Shown here: positions 9,796 through 17,568 of the stretch, piece after piece
Layout: each line of letters opens with the position of its first letter
Numbering within the stretch: the first letter of the stretch is position 1
Source of the DNA: Flavobacterium endophyticum
Lineage (GTDB): Bacteria > Bacteroidota > Bacteroidia > Flavobacteriales > Flavobacteriaceae
DNA length: 64,000 bases
Assembly (NCBI RefSeq): GCF_003634455.1
Contig: NZ_RBLC01000001.1
Coordinates: 1,054,001-1,118,000, forward strand
Reading direction: 5' to 3'
The notes under the pieces: model-generated
The model's input: the letters and a program-made list of their open reading frames with translations, nothing else
Database searches by the model: none
What the model was told of the DNA's origin: nothing
Translations under genes and position numbers: made by a program

Positions 9796-10157
9796 TTTCA
9801 GTATAAAAGAAATGTAAAGTAAGTGAAAAAATAGAAAATATTCTTAAAATTTACAGTAAACTTAAAAATAGAAAGACAAAAACTACGGCACATTATTCGG
9901 GATTTTTAAATACTTAACACTAGTTTTATTTCATGCCAAGTACTGCTGGCATTCTTCGCACGCCTGTGCAAATTAAAAAATTAGCAACAAAAAACACCTT
10001 CATACAAACAATTACATAGCAAAAACAATTTTCACATTGTAATTATATAAAATTTTATCAAAACCGCTAACATAATTTCAACGTAAGTAGTCTACATAGA
10101 TTCCCAACGGGAACCTAAATCAACCCGATTAATTATTAACCTTTTAAATGTCTACTT
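9796..10157. other. 362-base intergenic region between divergent genes
   Basis: Holds the start regions of the LacI-type gene (-) and the ferritin-like pair (+). No coding frame was recognised and no exact TAnnTTTG box was found in either direction. Small inverted repeats are visible: TGCCA...TGGCA at 9934-9952, and TTCCC-AAC-GGGAA at 10101-10113, 45 bases before the ferritin-like start. The latter could be an operator or leader hairpin; this is speculative. Confidence 0.4.
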
Positions 10158-10901
10158 ATGAAAAATGCAGTAACTGTAAAAGAACAGCTTACTTCGGGAA
10201 CGAACCGAAGAAGCTTCTTAAAAATCAGCGGACTCACGATGGCGGCTACAGGACTACTCCTCACGGGCTGCAGCAACGATGATGATTCTGAAAACAACGG
10301 CCCGTATGCTCCAGGAATACGCAATGGCGTATTCGATCTAGGAAGCGGCGATTTGGGAGTCTTGACGTACGCGTATGCGTTGGAACAACTTGAAGCTGAT
10401 TTTTATACGCGAGTTGTCAACCTCAATAATTTTGGAGCACTGTTCAATTCCGAAGAACAACAAGTACTTTCTGATTTATATGCCCACGAGGTAATCCACA
10501 GAGAATTCTTCAAGACGGCTTTGACAGGAGCCTTGAGCAATCCTTCCACACAATTACTGCCAACACTGGAATTTGATTTCAGCACCGTAAACTTTGGCAG
10601 CAGAGATTCTATCCTAGGAACGGCAAAAGCTTTAGAAGACACAGGTGTTGCCGCTTATAATGGAGCAGGAAAACTAATTACAAGCGCTGACTATTTATTA
10701 TTAGCGGGGAAAATTGTTTCTGTCGAAGCACGACATGCATCCGCCATAAGAAGCTTAATCAATCCAAACTCAGACGATTTTGCTGGCGATGATATCGTAA
10801 GTGCATCAAACGGACTGGATGACGCGAAAAATCCATCACAAATACTCCCTGTAGCGGGTAGCTTTATTACGACAGAATTTTCAGCCGTCTACCTACCTTA
10901 A
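10158..10901 (+). CDS. ferritin-like domain lipoprotein, probable Tat substrate
   Basis: 247 residues. The N-terminus has a twin-arginine motif (NRRSFLKISG), a hydrophobic stretch and a lipobox (LLTGC, Cys near 38), which suggests folded Tat export and lipidation. The mature part resembles the Ferritin_2/desiccation-related family: a four-helix bundle with Glu/His pairs (ALEQLEADFYTR, YAHEVIHREFFKTA, ALEDTGVAAYNG, SVEARHASAIRS). These residues could bind a di-metal centre, but no activity is known for this group. Followed 27 bases later by a second protein of the same family in the same orientation, so probably one operon. Confidence 0.8.
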   Translation: MKNAVTVKEQLTSGTNRRSFLKISGLTMAATGLLLTGCSNDDDSENNGPYAPGIRNGVFDLGSGDLGVLTYAYALEQLEADFYTRVVNLNNFGALFNSEEQQVLSDLYAHEVIHREFFKTALTGALSNPSTQLLPTLEFDFSTVNFGSRDSILGTAKALEDTGVAAYNGAGKLITSADYLLLAGKIVSVEARHASAIRSLINPNSDDFAGDDIVSASNGLDDAKNPSQILPVAGSFITTEFSAVYLP

Positions 10902-10928
10902 ATACTAACCAACAAAAATTTAGAAATT

Positions 10929-11768
10929 ATGAATCTATTAAAATTTATAGAGTCCTTCACTGATGAAAACTTCATGAAAAGCACGGGCTCCAGAAGAGAT
11001 AGTTTTGGGCAGTTCGGACAATTGGGCAAAAATTTAGCCCTTGCCTCTATTCCATTAGGACTGGCAGCATTCACTAACAAAGCCTTTGCTTCAGATATAG
11101 GTCCGACACCAAGCACGCCAATCGGAGCGCTCCAGCTTGCCCTGACGCTAGAATATCTTGAAGATGAATTTTATCGCTTAGGATTAGAATCTGGCGTTAT
11201 CCCGACAGGAGGAAGAGATGAAAAAGTATTCATGCAGATTGCACAACACGAAGCCGACCATGTGGAATTTCTGATTGCCGGACTCGGAGCCAATGCTGTT
11301 GCCAAACCAACATTTGACTTTACGGTCGGAGGCGCGTTTGATCCTTTCAATGCGACAGGAATAGGAAATGCCGCCGCATACCAACAATTTTTGATATTGG
11401 CACAAGCATTTGAAGACACTGGAGTAAGAGCCTACAAAGGCCAGGCTGCCAATCTGATATCGACACCTGATTTACTGACAGCCGCTTTGCAGATTCATTC
11501 CGTTGAAGCGCGCCATGCATCAGAAGTAAGAAGACTACGAGGACTTAAAGGATGGATTACCGGAAACCAAAGAGGAACTGGAATGCCGTCTGCAACTCAA
11601 GCCGTTTATGATGGAGAAGAAAATGTAATGCAGGCTGGATTTAATACGAGCACAGTAAGTAATGGCTCGTTAGGGCCTGCTATTCCAGGAACGGCAGGAT
11701 CAGAATCTTATGATGAACCTTTGACTACACAACAGTCTGTCAATATTGCCAATTTGTTTATTGTATAA
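10929..11768 (+). CDS. second exported ferritin-like domain protein
   Basis: 279 residues, same family as the preceding gene: LTLEYLEDEFYRLG, IAQHEADHVEFLIA, AFEDTGVRAYKG and HSVEARHASEVRRL align with its helices and preserve the Glu/His metal-ligand pattern. The N-terminus has an arginine pair (GSRRDSFGQFGQLGKN) before a hydrophobic segment ending in AFA, so it is probably a Tat-type signal with a cleavable end, without a lipobox. It may act with its neighbour as a heteromeric periplasmic metal or redox protein; that is inference from pairing only. Ends in a strong terminator. Confidence 0.8.
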   Translation: MNLLKFIESFTDENFMKSTGSRRDSFGQFGQLGKNLALASIPLGLAAFTNKAFASDIGPTPSTPIGALQLALTLEYLEDEFYRLGLESGVIPTGGRDEKVFMQIAQHEADHVEFLIAGLGANAVAKPTFDFTVGGAFDPFNATGIGNAAAYQQFLILAQAFEDTGVRAYKGQAANLISTPDLLTAALQIHSVEARHASEVRRLRGLKGWITGNQRGTGMPSATQAVYDGEENVMQAGFNTSTVSNGSLGPAIPGTAGSESYDEPLTTQQSVNIANLFIV

Positions 11769-11791
11769 ACCATTTACCCCTAAAATCTAGC

Positions 11792-11827
11792 AAACCATCT
11801 AAGCGTATTTTTAGATGGTTTTTTTGT
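11792..11827 (+). terminator. intrinsic terminator
   Basis: Stem AAACCATCTAA (11792-11802) / TTAGATGGTTT (11811-11821) followed by a T-run; ends the ferritin-like operon. Confidence 0.85.
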
Positions 11828-11946
11828 TTTTAAATAAGCCGACACTCCTACCGAGCCATTAAACCAAAAATAATCCGTAGATTTGCCTTCTCCATTTATA
11901 GATTTTCAATCTGATAATCAGCCTCTAAAATAATCTTTTATAGGTG

Positions 11947-11977
11947 TTTGCATTTAAAATAAATTATTGTACTTTTG
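11947..11977 (+). promoter_or_regulatory. promoter of rplM-rpsI
   Basis: TTTG (11947-11950), 19-base spacer, TACTTTTG (11970-11977): a perfect match to the Bacteroidota housekeeping promoter. Transcription should begin near 11984, about 40 bases before the rplM start. Confidence 0.8.
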
Positions 11978-11980
11978 CAA

Positions 11981-11994
11981 CCCCTTTATTGGGG
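11981..11994 (+). promoter_or_regulatory. small GC hairpin at the rplM transcript start
   Basis: CCCC (11981-11984), TTTATT loop, GGGG (11991-11994) lies at the predicted 5' end of the rplM mRNA. It could be part of an L13-binding autoregulatory leader; such leaders have been proposed for Bacteroidota, but I cannot confirm a match here. Confidence 0.3.
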
Positions 11995-12022
11995 ATGGAA
12001 TGTTTAATTAAAATAAATTATT

Positions 12023-12478
12023 GTGAACACATTAAGCTACAAGACAATTTCAGCTAACAAAGCCACTGTAACGAAAGAGTGGATTGTTGTTGACGCTGAA
12101 GGTCATAACTTGGGCCGTCTTGCTTCAAAGGTCGCTATGATCCTTAGAGGTAAATACAAACCAAGTTATACACCGCACGTGGACTGTGGAGATAACGTAA
12201 TTGTTATCAATGCAGAAAAAATCAACCTTACAGGTAACAAAATGGATGACAAAATCTATATGCGTCATACAGGATACCCAGGAGGACAAAGAACTTTAAC
12301 TGCTAAAGTATTACAGACAAAAAATCCAGCTACTTTAGTGGAAAAAGCAGTAAAAGGAATGTTGCCTAAAAACAAATTAGGAGCACAACTTTTCAGAAAT
12401 TTAAATGTTGTTGTAGGTCCAGAGCACAAACAAGAAGCTCAAAAACCTAAAACTGTTAACCTTAACGATCTTAAGTAA
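12023..12478 (+). CDS. rplM: 50S ribosomal protein L13
   Basis: 151 residues from a GTG start at 12023. The start is supported by the standard L13 N-terminus (KEWIVVDAEGHNLGRLASK) beginning about 18 residues in. Core L13 motifs DNVIVINAEKI, YMRHTGYPGG and AVKGMLPKNKLG are present. It is an early assembly protein of the large subunit. Its stop codon overlaps the rpsI ATG by one base (TAATG), so L13 and S9 are translationally coupled, as in most bacteria. Confidence 0.97.
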   Translation: MNTLSYKTISANKATVTKEWIVVDAEGHNLGRLASKVAMILRGKYKPSYTPHVDCGDNVIVINAEKINLTGNKMDDKIYMRHTGYPGGQRTLTAKVLQTKNPATLVEKAVKGMLPKNKLGAQLFRNLNVVVGPEHKQEAQKPKTVNLNDLK

Positions 12479-12864
12479 TGGCTACAATTCACAAAATCGG
12501 TAGAAGAAAAACCGCTGTTGCTCGTGTTTATGTTACAGAAGGAACTGGAAACATCACGGTAAACAAAAAAGAATTTACAACTTACTTCCCAACTGCAACT
12601 TTACAGTACAAAGTATTGCAACCTCTTTCTATGACAGAGAACGCATCTAACTTTGACGTAAAAGTAAACGTTTATGGTGGTGGTTCAACTGGTCAAGCAG
12701 AAGCTGTAAGAATGGCATTAGCACGCGTAATGTGTGAAGTAAATGCTGAAAACAGAGCAATCTTGAAACCAGAAGGTTTATTAACTAGAGACCCAAGAAT
12801 GGTTGAACGTAAAAAATTCGGTCAGAAGAAAGCTCGTAAGAGATTCCAATTCTCTAAACGTTAA
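12478..12864 (+). CDS. rpsI: 30S ribosomal protein S9
   Basis: 128 residues. The conserved start MATIHKIGRRKTAVARVY, the central GGGSTGQAEAVR and the basic C-terminal tail ending RKRFQFSKR are diagnostic of S9. The tail reaches the ribosomal P site and contacts tRNA. The start overlaps the last base of the rplM stop codon. Full length, with no oddities. Confidence 0.97.
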   Translation: MATIHKIGRRKTAVARVYVTEGTGNITVNKKEFTTYFPTATLQYKVLQPLSMTENASNFDVKVNVYGGGSTGQAEAVRMALARVMCEVNAENRAILKPEGLLTRDPRMVERKKFGQKKARKRFQFSKR

Positions 12865-12871
12865 TATTACC

Positions 12872-13045
12872 GTCTTTTCTGTATTGGAAAAGACCTCGTT
12901 CATTTATTATTTAAAAACAATGTTGTTATTCCCTGCCGAGGCAGGAAATTAGTTTAGCATCTAAATGAAGCCTAAAGCCTAAAGCTCAGCTTAAAGCCAA
13001 AAAGGAACATTGCTAATTCAACAGAACGTAAACTATTACATTAAA
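12872..13045 (+). promoter_or_regulatory. structured region between rpsI and rpsB, candidate S2 leader
   Basis: About 175 bases with consecutive short hairpins: GTCTTTTC/GAAAAGAC (12872-12894), CCTGCC-GA-GGCAGG (12932-12945), and TTTAG-CAT-CTAAA (12953-12965). An AAAGCC-rich repeat (about 12968-13000) follows. The first hairpin lacks a T-run, so it is not a clear terminator. The arrangement fits an mRNA leader for the rpsB-tsf unit, where S2 feedback is known in E. coli, but no promoter was recognised inside it. Confidence 0.35.
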
Positions 13046-13822
13046 ATGGCAAACAAAGTAGAAGTTAAAGAATTACTAGAAGCAGGTGTTCACTTCGGAC
13101 ACATGACTAGAAAATGGGATCCAAACATGGCTCCTTACATCTATATGGAGCGTAATGGAATTCACATTATCAATCTATATAAAACTGCAGCTAAAATCGA
13201 AGAAGCTAATGAAGCTTTGAAAAAAATCGCTGCATCTGGTAGAAAAATATTATTCGTTGCTACCAAAAAACAAGCAAAAGATATCGTAGCTGAAAAAGCA
13301 GCTGCTGCAAACATGCCTTACATCACTGAAAGATGGCCAGGTGGTATGCTGACTAACTTCGTAACTATCAGAAAAGCGGTTAAAAAAATGGCTTCTATCG
13401 ATAGAATGAAGAAAGACGGTACTTTCATGACATTATCTAAAAAAGAACGTTTACAGGTTGATCGTCTTCGTGCAAAATTAGAGAAGAACTTAGGTTCTAT
13501 CGCTGATATGTCAAGACTTCCTGCTGCATTGTTCGTTGTAGACATTAAAGCTGAACACATCGCAATTAAAGAAGCTCAAAAATTAAACATTCCAGTTTTC
13601 GCAATGGTGGATACAAACTCTGACCCAAGAGAGGTTGATTATGTAATCCCTGCAAATGATGATGCTTCTAAATCAATCGATAAAATTTTATCTTTAGTAA
13701 CTACTGCTGTTATCGAAGGTCTTTCTGACAGAAACACAACTTCTGAAAAAGAGACTGAGCAGCCAGTTGGCGAAGTTGCAGACGCTCCAAGCGAAACTGT
13801 AGAAACTTCAACAGAAGAATAA
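13046..13822 (+). CDS. rpsB: 30S ribosomal protein S2
   Basis: 258 residues from ATG 13046, where the canonical S2 N-terminus begins (MANKVEVKELLEAGVHFGHM); a frame from 13010 adds 12 unsupported residues. Motifs TRKWDPNMAPYIY, ITERWPGGMLTNF and VFAMVDTNSDPREVDYVIPAN are typical. The last roughly 30 residues form an acidic, Ser/Thr/Glu-rich extension, common in Bacteroidota. Followed by tsf, with a hairpin and T-run between them. Confidence 0.97.
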   Translation: MANKVEVKELLEAGVHFGHMTRKWDPNMAPYIYMERNGIHIINLYKTAAKIEEANEALKKIAASGRKILFVATKKQAKDIVAEKAAAANMPYITERWPGGMLTNFVTIRKAVKKMASIDRMKKDGTFMTLSKKERLQVDRLRAKLEKNLGSIADMSRLPAALFVVDIKAEHIAIKEAQKLNIPVFAMVDTNSDPREVDYVIPANDDASKSIDKILSLVTTAVIEGLSDRNTTSEKETEQPVGEVADAPSETVETSTEE

Positions 13823-13834
13823 ATTAAATTAGAG

Positions 13835-13931
13835 TTCCAATTTTTAAATTCCAATTCCAAATAAATTACAATACGTTGATAATTTAATAAACTTGGGATT
13901 TGGAATTTAAATCTTGGGATTTTTTATTTTT
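13835..13931 (+). terminator. attenuator-like terminator between rpsB and tsf
   Basis: The arm 13835-13854 pairs with 13900-13919: 12 continuous pairs (TTGGAATTTAAA side) plus a TTGG block. The 3' arm is followed at once by a T-rich run (13920-13931). The loop is about 45 bases. It lies inside the rpsB-tsf unit and ends 23 bases before tsf, so it probably reduces read-through rather than fully ending transcription. Confidence 0.6.
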
Positions 13932-13953
13932 AACCCTTAAAAAAAATACTAAA

Positions 13954-14778
13954 ATGGCAACTATAACTGCTGCAGATGTAAATAAATTAAGAACCTTGAC
14001 CGGTGCAGGAATGATGGACTGCAAGAAAGCTCTTGTTGAAGCTGACGGAGATTTCGATCTAGCTATCGAAAACCTACGTAAAAAAGGTCAAAAAGTAGCT
14101 GCTAACAGATCAGATAGAGAATCTACTGAAGGTGCTGCTATCGCTGTTGTAAATGCAGACAAAACTGCTGGCGTTGTGATCTCATTGAACTGTGAGACTG
14201 ACTTCGTTGGAAAAAATGAAGGTTTCGTAAAGTTGGCTACAGATTTGGCTAACCTTGCTTTAAACTTCCAAACTAAAGAAGATTTTTTAGCTGCTGATTT
14301 CAACGGAATCACTGTTGCTGACAAATTGATCGAGCAAACTGGAGTTATCGGAGAAAAAATCGAAATCGGTTCTTTCGAAAGATTAGAAGGTGCTTTCGTT
14401 GGATCTTACATCCACGCTGGTAACAAAATCGCTACTTTAGTTTCTCTTTCTGCTAATGTTCCTGGTGCTGAAGAAGCAGCTAGAAACGTTGCAATGCAAG
14501 CTGCTGCCATGAACCCAATCGCGTTAGACGAGGCTGGTGTTGATGCATCTATCATCGAAAAAGAAGTAGAAATCGCTAAAGACCAATTGCGTCAAGAAGG
14601 AAAACCAGAAGCTATGCTAGATAACATCGCTAAAGGTAAAATCCAACGTTTCTACAAAGACAATACTTTAGTAAACCAAGACTACATTAAAGACGGCGCT
14701 GTTAGCGTTTCTGGATATGTAAAATCTGTTGACGCAAACTTGACAGTTACTGGTTTCAAAAGAGCTGCTTTAGGATAA
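13954..14778 (+). CDS. tsf: translation elongation factor Ts
   Basis: 274 residues from ATG 13954, where the UBA-like N-terminal domain begins (MATITAADVNKLRTLTGAG, MMDCKKALVEADGD). The catalytic TDFV motif is present (NCETDFVGKNEGF), followed by the two core subdomains. It exchanges GDP for GTP on EF-Tu. Gene order rpsB-tsf is the usual one. A longer frame from 13900 starts inside the upstream hairpin and is rejected. Confidence 0.97.
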   Translation: MATITAADVNKLRTLTGAGMMDCKKALVEADGDFDLAIENLRKKGQKVAANRSDRESTEGAAIAVVNADKTAGVVISLNCETDFVGKNEGFVKLATDLANLALNFQTKEDFLAADFNGITVADKLIEQTGVIGEKIEIGSFERLEGAFVGSYIHAGNKIATLVSLSANVPGAEEAARNVAMQAAAMNPIALDEAGVDASIIEKEVEIAKDQLRQEGKPEAMLDNIAKGKIQRFYKDNTLVNQDYIKDGAVSVSGYVKSVDANLTVTGFKRAALG

Positions 14779-14803
14779 TCTTCTAAAATAGTTCCACATA
14801 TAC

Positions 14804-14834
14804 AATCCCGCTTCTAACCGAAGCGGGATTTTTA
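14804..14834 (+). terminator. intrinsic terminator of tsf
   Basis: AATCCCGCTT (14804-14813) / AAGCGGGATT (14821-14830) with a seven-base loop and a following T-run. Confidence 0.9.
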
Positions 14835-14836
14835 TT

Positions 14837-14844
14837 TATATTTG
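14837..14844 (+). promoter_or_regulatory. putative -7 box of tag (TATATTTG)
   Basis: Exact TAnnTTTG match directly after the tsf terminator and 16 bases before the tag ATG, implying a very short 5' leader. No clear -33 box. Confidence 0.45.
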
Positions 14845-14860
14845 GATTAAAATCTGAGCA

Positions 14861-15421
14861 ATGGAAGAAAAGATAAGATGTAGATGGTGTATTGGCGATG
14901 CGTTATACGAAAAATACCATGATGAAGAATGGGGCGTTCCTGTATATGACGACCAAAAACTATTCGAATTCTTAATCCTAGAAACATTCCAAGCAGGATT
15001 AAGCTGGATTACCATACTCAGAAAAAGAGAGAACTTTAAAAAGGCTTTTGACAATTTCGATTATAAAAAAGTCGCTAACTATGATGAAGAAAAAATCCAA
15101 GATCTTCTCCAAGACATCGGAATCATTCGCAACCAGCTAAAAATCCGTTCTGCCGTTACCAATGCAAAAGCCTTTATGGAAACCCAAAAAGAATTTGGAA
15201 GCTTCTCTAATTACATTTGGAAATTCACTGATGGCAATCCCATCATAAACCGTCCGAAATCACTATCTGAAGTTCCAGCCACAACATCGCTTTCTGACAA
15301 AATCAGCAAAGATTTAAAAAAGAGAGGATTTAAATTTGTAGGTTCGACGGTAATTTATGCACACATGCAAGCCACAGGAATGGTCAATGACCACATTGAG
15401 GCATGCTGGACAATGAAGTAA
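14861..15421 (+). CDS. tag: DNA-3-methyladenine glycosylase I
   Basis: 186 residues, the normal Tag length. The N-terminus has the zinc-ligand Cys and the substrate-pocket region (RCRWCIGDALYEKYHDEEWG), then ETFQAGLSWITILRKR. The C-terminal GFKFVGSTVIYAHMQATGMV with NDHIEACW carries the remaining zinc ligands. It excises 3-methyladenine from alkylated DNA as the first step of base excision repair. It converges with aat, with only four bases between the stop codons. Confidence 0.95.
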   Translation: MEEKIRCRWCIGDALYEKYHDEEWGVPVYDDQKLFEFLILETFQAGLSWITILRKRENFKKAFDNFDYKKVANYDEEKIQDLLQDIGIIRNQLKIRSAVTNAKAFMETQKEFGSFSNYIWKFTDGNPIINRPKSLSEVPATTSLSDKISKDLKKRGFKFVGSTVIYAHMQATGMVNDHIEACWTMK

Positions 15422-15425
15422 TTCA

Positions 15426-16064
15426 TTATTTGGATTTTAAAATCGCAATAAAATCTTCCCTAGGAATCACGCTTGCTCCCAAGCTTTCTAGATGATTATT
15501 ATGAACTTGGCAATCCAAAAGCTTATAATTTTCTTCCTTTAGCTTTTTTACTAAAGAAATGAAGGCTACTTTCGAAGCATTAGAAACTTTAGAAAACATA
15601 CTTTCTCCGCAAAAAATATGGCCTAAATCGATTCCATAAAGTCCGCCAACAAGAATATCTTCTTGCCACACTTCGACAGATTTTGCAATTCCCATTTCAT
15701 TTAGCTTTGAGTATGCCTCAATCATTCCGTCAGTAATCCAAGTTCCACGTTGTCCATCTCTTTTGATAGAACTGCAATTTGAAATTACTTCTTTAAAATT
15801 CTGATTGAATGTTACTTTAAAGATGCCTCTGTTCAGTATATTTCTCATGCTTTTTGAAACCGAAAATTCATTCGGAAACAAAACCATTCGTTCTTCAGGC
15901 GACCACCAAAGAATTGGCTCGTCTTCATCAAACCATGGAAAAATACCGCTCTTGTAGGCCAAAAGCAGGCGTTCTGGTGACAAATCTCCGCCAATAGCTA
16001 AGATACCATCCTCATCCGTTTCATTTACTGGAGGAAAAAATAATTCTTTGGTAAGGAAATACAT
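15426..16064 (-). CDS. aat: leucyl/phenylalanyl-tRNA-protein transferase
   Basis: 212 residues. The family signature is complete: FPPVNETDEDGILAIGGDLS, AYKSGIFPWFDEDEPILWWS, GTWITDGMIEAY, LVGGLYGIDLGHIFCGESMF and LLDCQVHNNHLESLGA. It adds Leu or Phe to proteins with N-terminal Arg or Lys and so feeds the ClpAP/ClpS N-degron pathway in the cytoplasm. Start at ATG 16064. Separated from the upstream DUF3127 gene by a terminator, so probably transcribed alone. Confidence 0.95.
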   Translation of the reverse strand: MYFLTKELFFPPVNETDEDGILAIGGDLSPERLLLAYKSGIFPWFDEDEPILWWSPEERMVLFPNEFSVSKSMRNILNRGIFKVTFNQNFKEVISNCSSIKRDGQRGTWITDGMIEAYSKLNEMGIAKSVEVWQEDILVGGLYGIDLGHIFCGESMFSKVSNASKVAFISLVKKLKEENYKLLDCQVHNNHLESLGASVIPREDFIAILKSK

Positions 16065-16085
16065 TTATAACTTATTTTACTTCAT

Positions 16086-16116
16086 AAAAAAACCGCAAGA
16101 ATTTCTGCGGTTTTTT
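16086..16116 (-). terminator. intrinsic terminator after the DUF3127 gene
   Basis: A-run, CCGCA (16093-16097), short loop, TGCGG (16106-16110), T-run. On the minus strand it lies just after the stop of the gene at 16136 and before aat. Confidence 0.75.
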
Positions 16117-16135
16117 GATACTTCTGCTTTATTTA

Positions 16136-16510
16136 TTAGAAAGGCAAATCGTCGTGCTCTTCTTCTTTAAAATTATTTGCTGGTTCAAAAGCTTCTCTTG
16201 CCGGCATTGGAGGAACTTGAGCAGAAGGAGCCTCGGCTTGCAGTTTTTCGATTCTCCAGCCTTGAATGCTGTTGAAATATTTAGTTTCTCCTTGAGGATT
16301 TACCCACTCTCTGCCTCTTAGGTTGATTGAAACCTTCACAGGCTCACCTACTGAATAGTTATTCAATAGATCGCATTTGTCTTGCGTGAATTCAATCATG
16401 ATATGTTGCGGGTATTGCTCCTCAGTAGTAACAACCAATTCTCTTTTTTTAAATGACGCACTAACTTGCTGTTCGGCATTTATTACTTTAACTTTTCCAG
16501 TAACTTCCAT
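16136..16510 (-). CDS. DUF3127 protein with SSB-like C-terminal tail
   Basis: 124 residues. The N-terminal 90 residues match the DUF3127 family (MEVTGKVKVINAEQQVSAS, REWVNPQGETKYFNSIQGWR), a predicted small beta-barrel resembling an OB fold. A Pro/Ala-rich linker then leads to an acidic end, EEEHDDLPF, that closely resembles the SSB C-terminal peptide recruiting repair proteins (DDxPF). It may therefore bind nucleic acid and dock SSB partners, but no function is established. Located 50 bases after the flavin reductase gene on the same strand. Confidence 0.75.
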   Translation of the reverse strand: MEVTGKVKVINAEQQVSASFKKRELVVTTEEQYPQHIMIEFTQDKCDLLNNYSVGEPVKVSINLRGREWVNPQGETKYFNSIQGWRIEKLQAEAPSAQVPPMPAREAFEPANNFKEEEHDDLPF

Positions 16511-16560
16511 AATCTCTATTGTTTTTGTTTATTTATATGGCTTGTAATTCAGCCTTTTCA

Positions 16561-17439
16561 TTATATTTTTTCAGAGAGCAACACTTTCCATGCCGCAATC
16601 ACTTCATTATTATCCAAGTATTCTTTTGCTTTCAAATGCACTTTTTCCTGATCATCGGAACTCAAAACGCCTTTGACGGCAAAATTCTGATTTACAAATA
16701 TAGCAACTTCTTCGCTTGTAGGCAATGCTTCAACGTTGCCTAATTTACCTAAATCATTGCCGTCGAAAATCGGACTATTTTTTATAAAATCTGGTATTTG
16801 GTCAACACCGATTCCTAATGTGGTCAATGGCTTTTCAACTTCAAACAATCCCATATTTGAACGCGAATACCAATTACCGCCTAGCCTCGAGACCAAGTCA
16901 ATTTTATGTTGATCGATAGCACCATTTTCATCCAAAATCTTCTCATCAATATGCATTTTTACAATCTCACAGATAATTAGATTCCCTGCACCGCCTTCGC
17001 TTCCAAGACTGATGATTTCTTGTATCTTACATTCAAATTGAACGGGAGATTCTTTTACACGGAAAGGCTTTACCAAATCAGATGGAATTGGCCTAAATCC
17101 AGCTTTTAAAAATTCATTTACACCATTGCCATATTCTGTACTCGACAGGGAAGCCTGCTGTACCATATCAAAATTAACTACATTAATTACAACTTCTCGA
17201 GTAGCTTCGGCATTGATTAAGGTATGTTTTATCGTATTGTCGCGGACACGTCGAGATGGCGAAAAAACCAAAATTGGCGGGTTAGCGCTAAAAAGGTTAA
17301 AAAAACTAAAGGGCGATAAATTCGGATTTCCGTTACGGTCAACGGTACTTGCAAAAGCAATCGGCCTAGGGCCTACTGATCCTTGAAGATAACCCTGTAA
17401 TTTTGCTGTCGAAATTTCTTTCGGCTCTATACTAATCAT
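16561..17439 (-). CDS. flavin reductase family (FMN-binding split-barrel) protein
   Basis: 292 residues. The N-terminal 200 residues fit the flavin-reductase-like split barrel: QGSVGPRPIAFASTVDRNGN, NLSPFSFFNLFSANPPILVF, then RDNTIKHTLINAEA. This family binds FMN and reduces flavin or acts as a flavin-linked oxidoreductase. The C-terminal 90 residues are an extension common in Bacteroidota homologs. Substrate unknown. A TACTTTTG box lies 18 bases upstream, and the DUF3127 gene follows and may be cotranscribed. Confidence 0.85.
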   Translation of the reverse strand: MISIEPKEISTAKLQGYLQGSVGPRPIAFASTVDRNGNPNLSPFSFFNLFSANPPILVFSPSRRVRDNTIKHTLINAEATREVVINVVNFDMVQQASLSSTEYGNGVNEFLKAGFRPIPSDLVKPFRVKESPVQFECKIQEIISLGSEGGAGNLIICEIVKMHIDEKILDENGAIDQHKIDLVSRLGGNWYSRSNMGLFEVEKPLTTLGIGVDQIPDFIKNSPIFDGNDLGKLGNVEALPTSEEVAIFVNQNFAVKGVLSSDDQEKVHLKAKEYLDNNEVIAAWKVLLSEKI

Positions 17440-17456
17440 AAAATTCTCCGTTTAAA

Positions 17457-17464
17457 CAAAAGTA
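17457..17464 (-). promoter_or_regulatory. putative -7 box of the flavin reductase gene (TACTTTTG on minus strand)
   Basis: Exact TAnnTTTG match on the minus strand ending 18 bases before the ATG at 17439. No clear -33 TTG. Confidence 0.45.
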
Positions 17465-17568
17465 ATAAATTGAATCATAAGGAAAGAATGAAGTATTTAA
17501 GACTTATAAACAGTTTAAGATTTTGACTTTGTTTCTTTTGCTTATATTTATACCTCAAAATAAGATTT

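Noticed and set aside
9934-9952. TGCCA...TGGCA inverted repeat as a LacI-type operator
   Set aside because: The half-sites are only five bases and the centre is not symmetric enough; no second copy was seen in the spacer.
12960-13005. Short AAAGCC repeats before rpsB as a CRISPR-like array
   Set aside because: Repeat units are about 6-7 bases with no spacers and no cas genes; better explained as leader structure.
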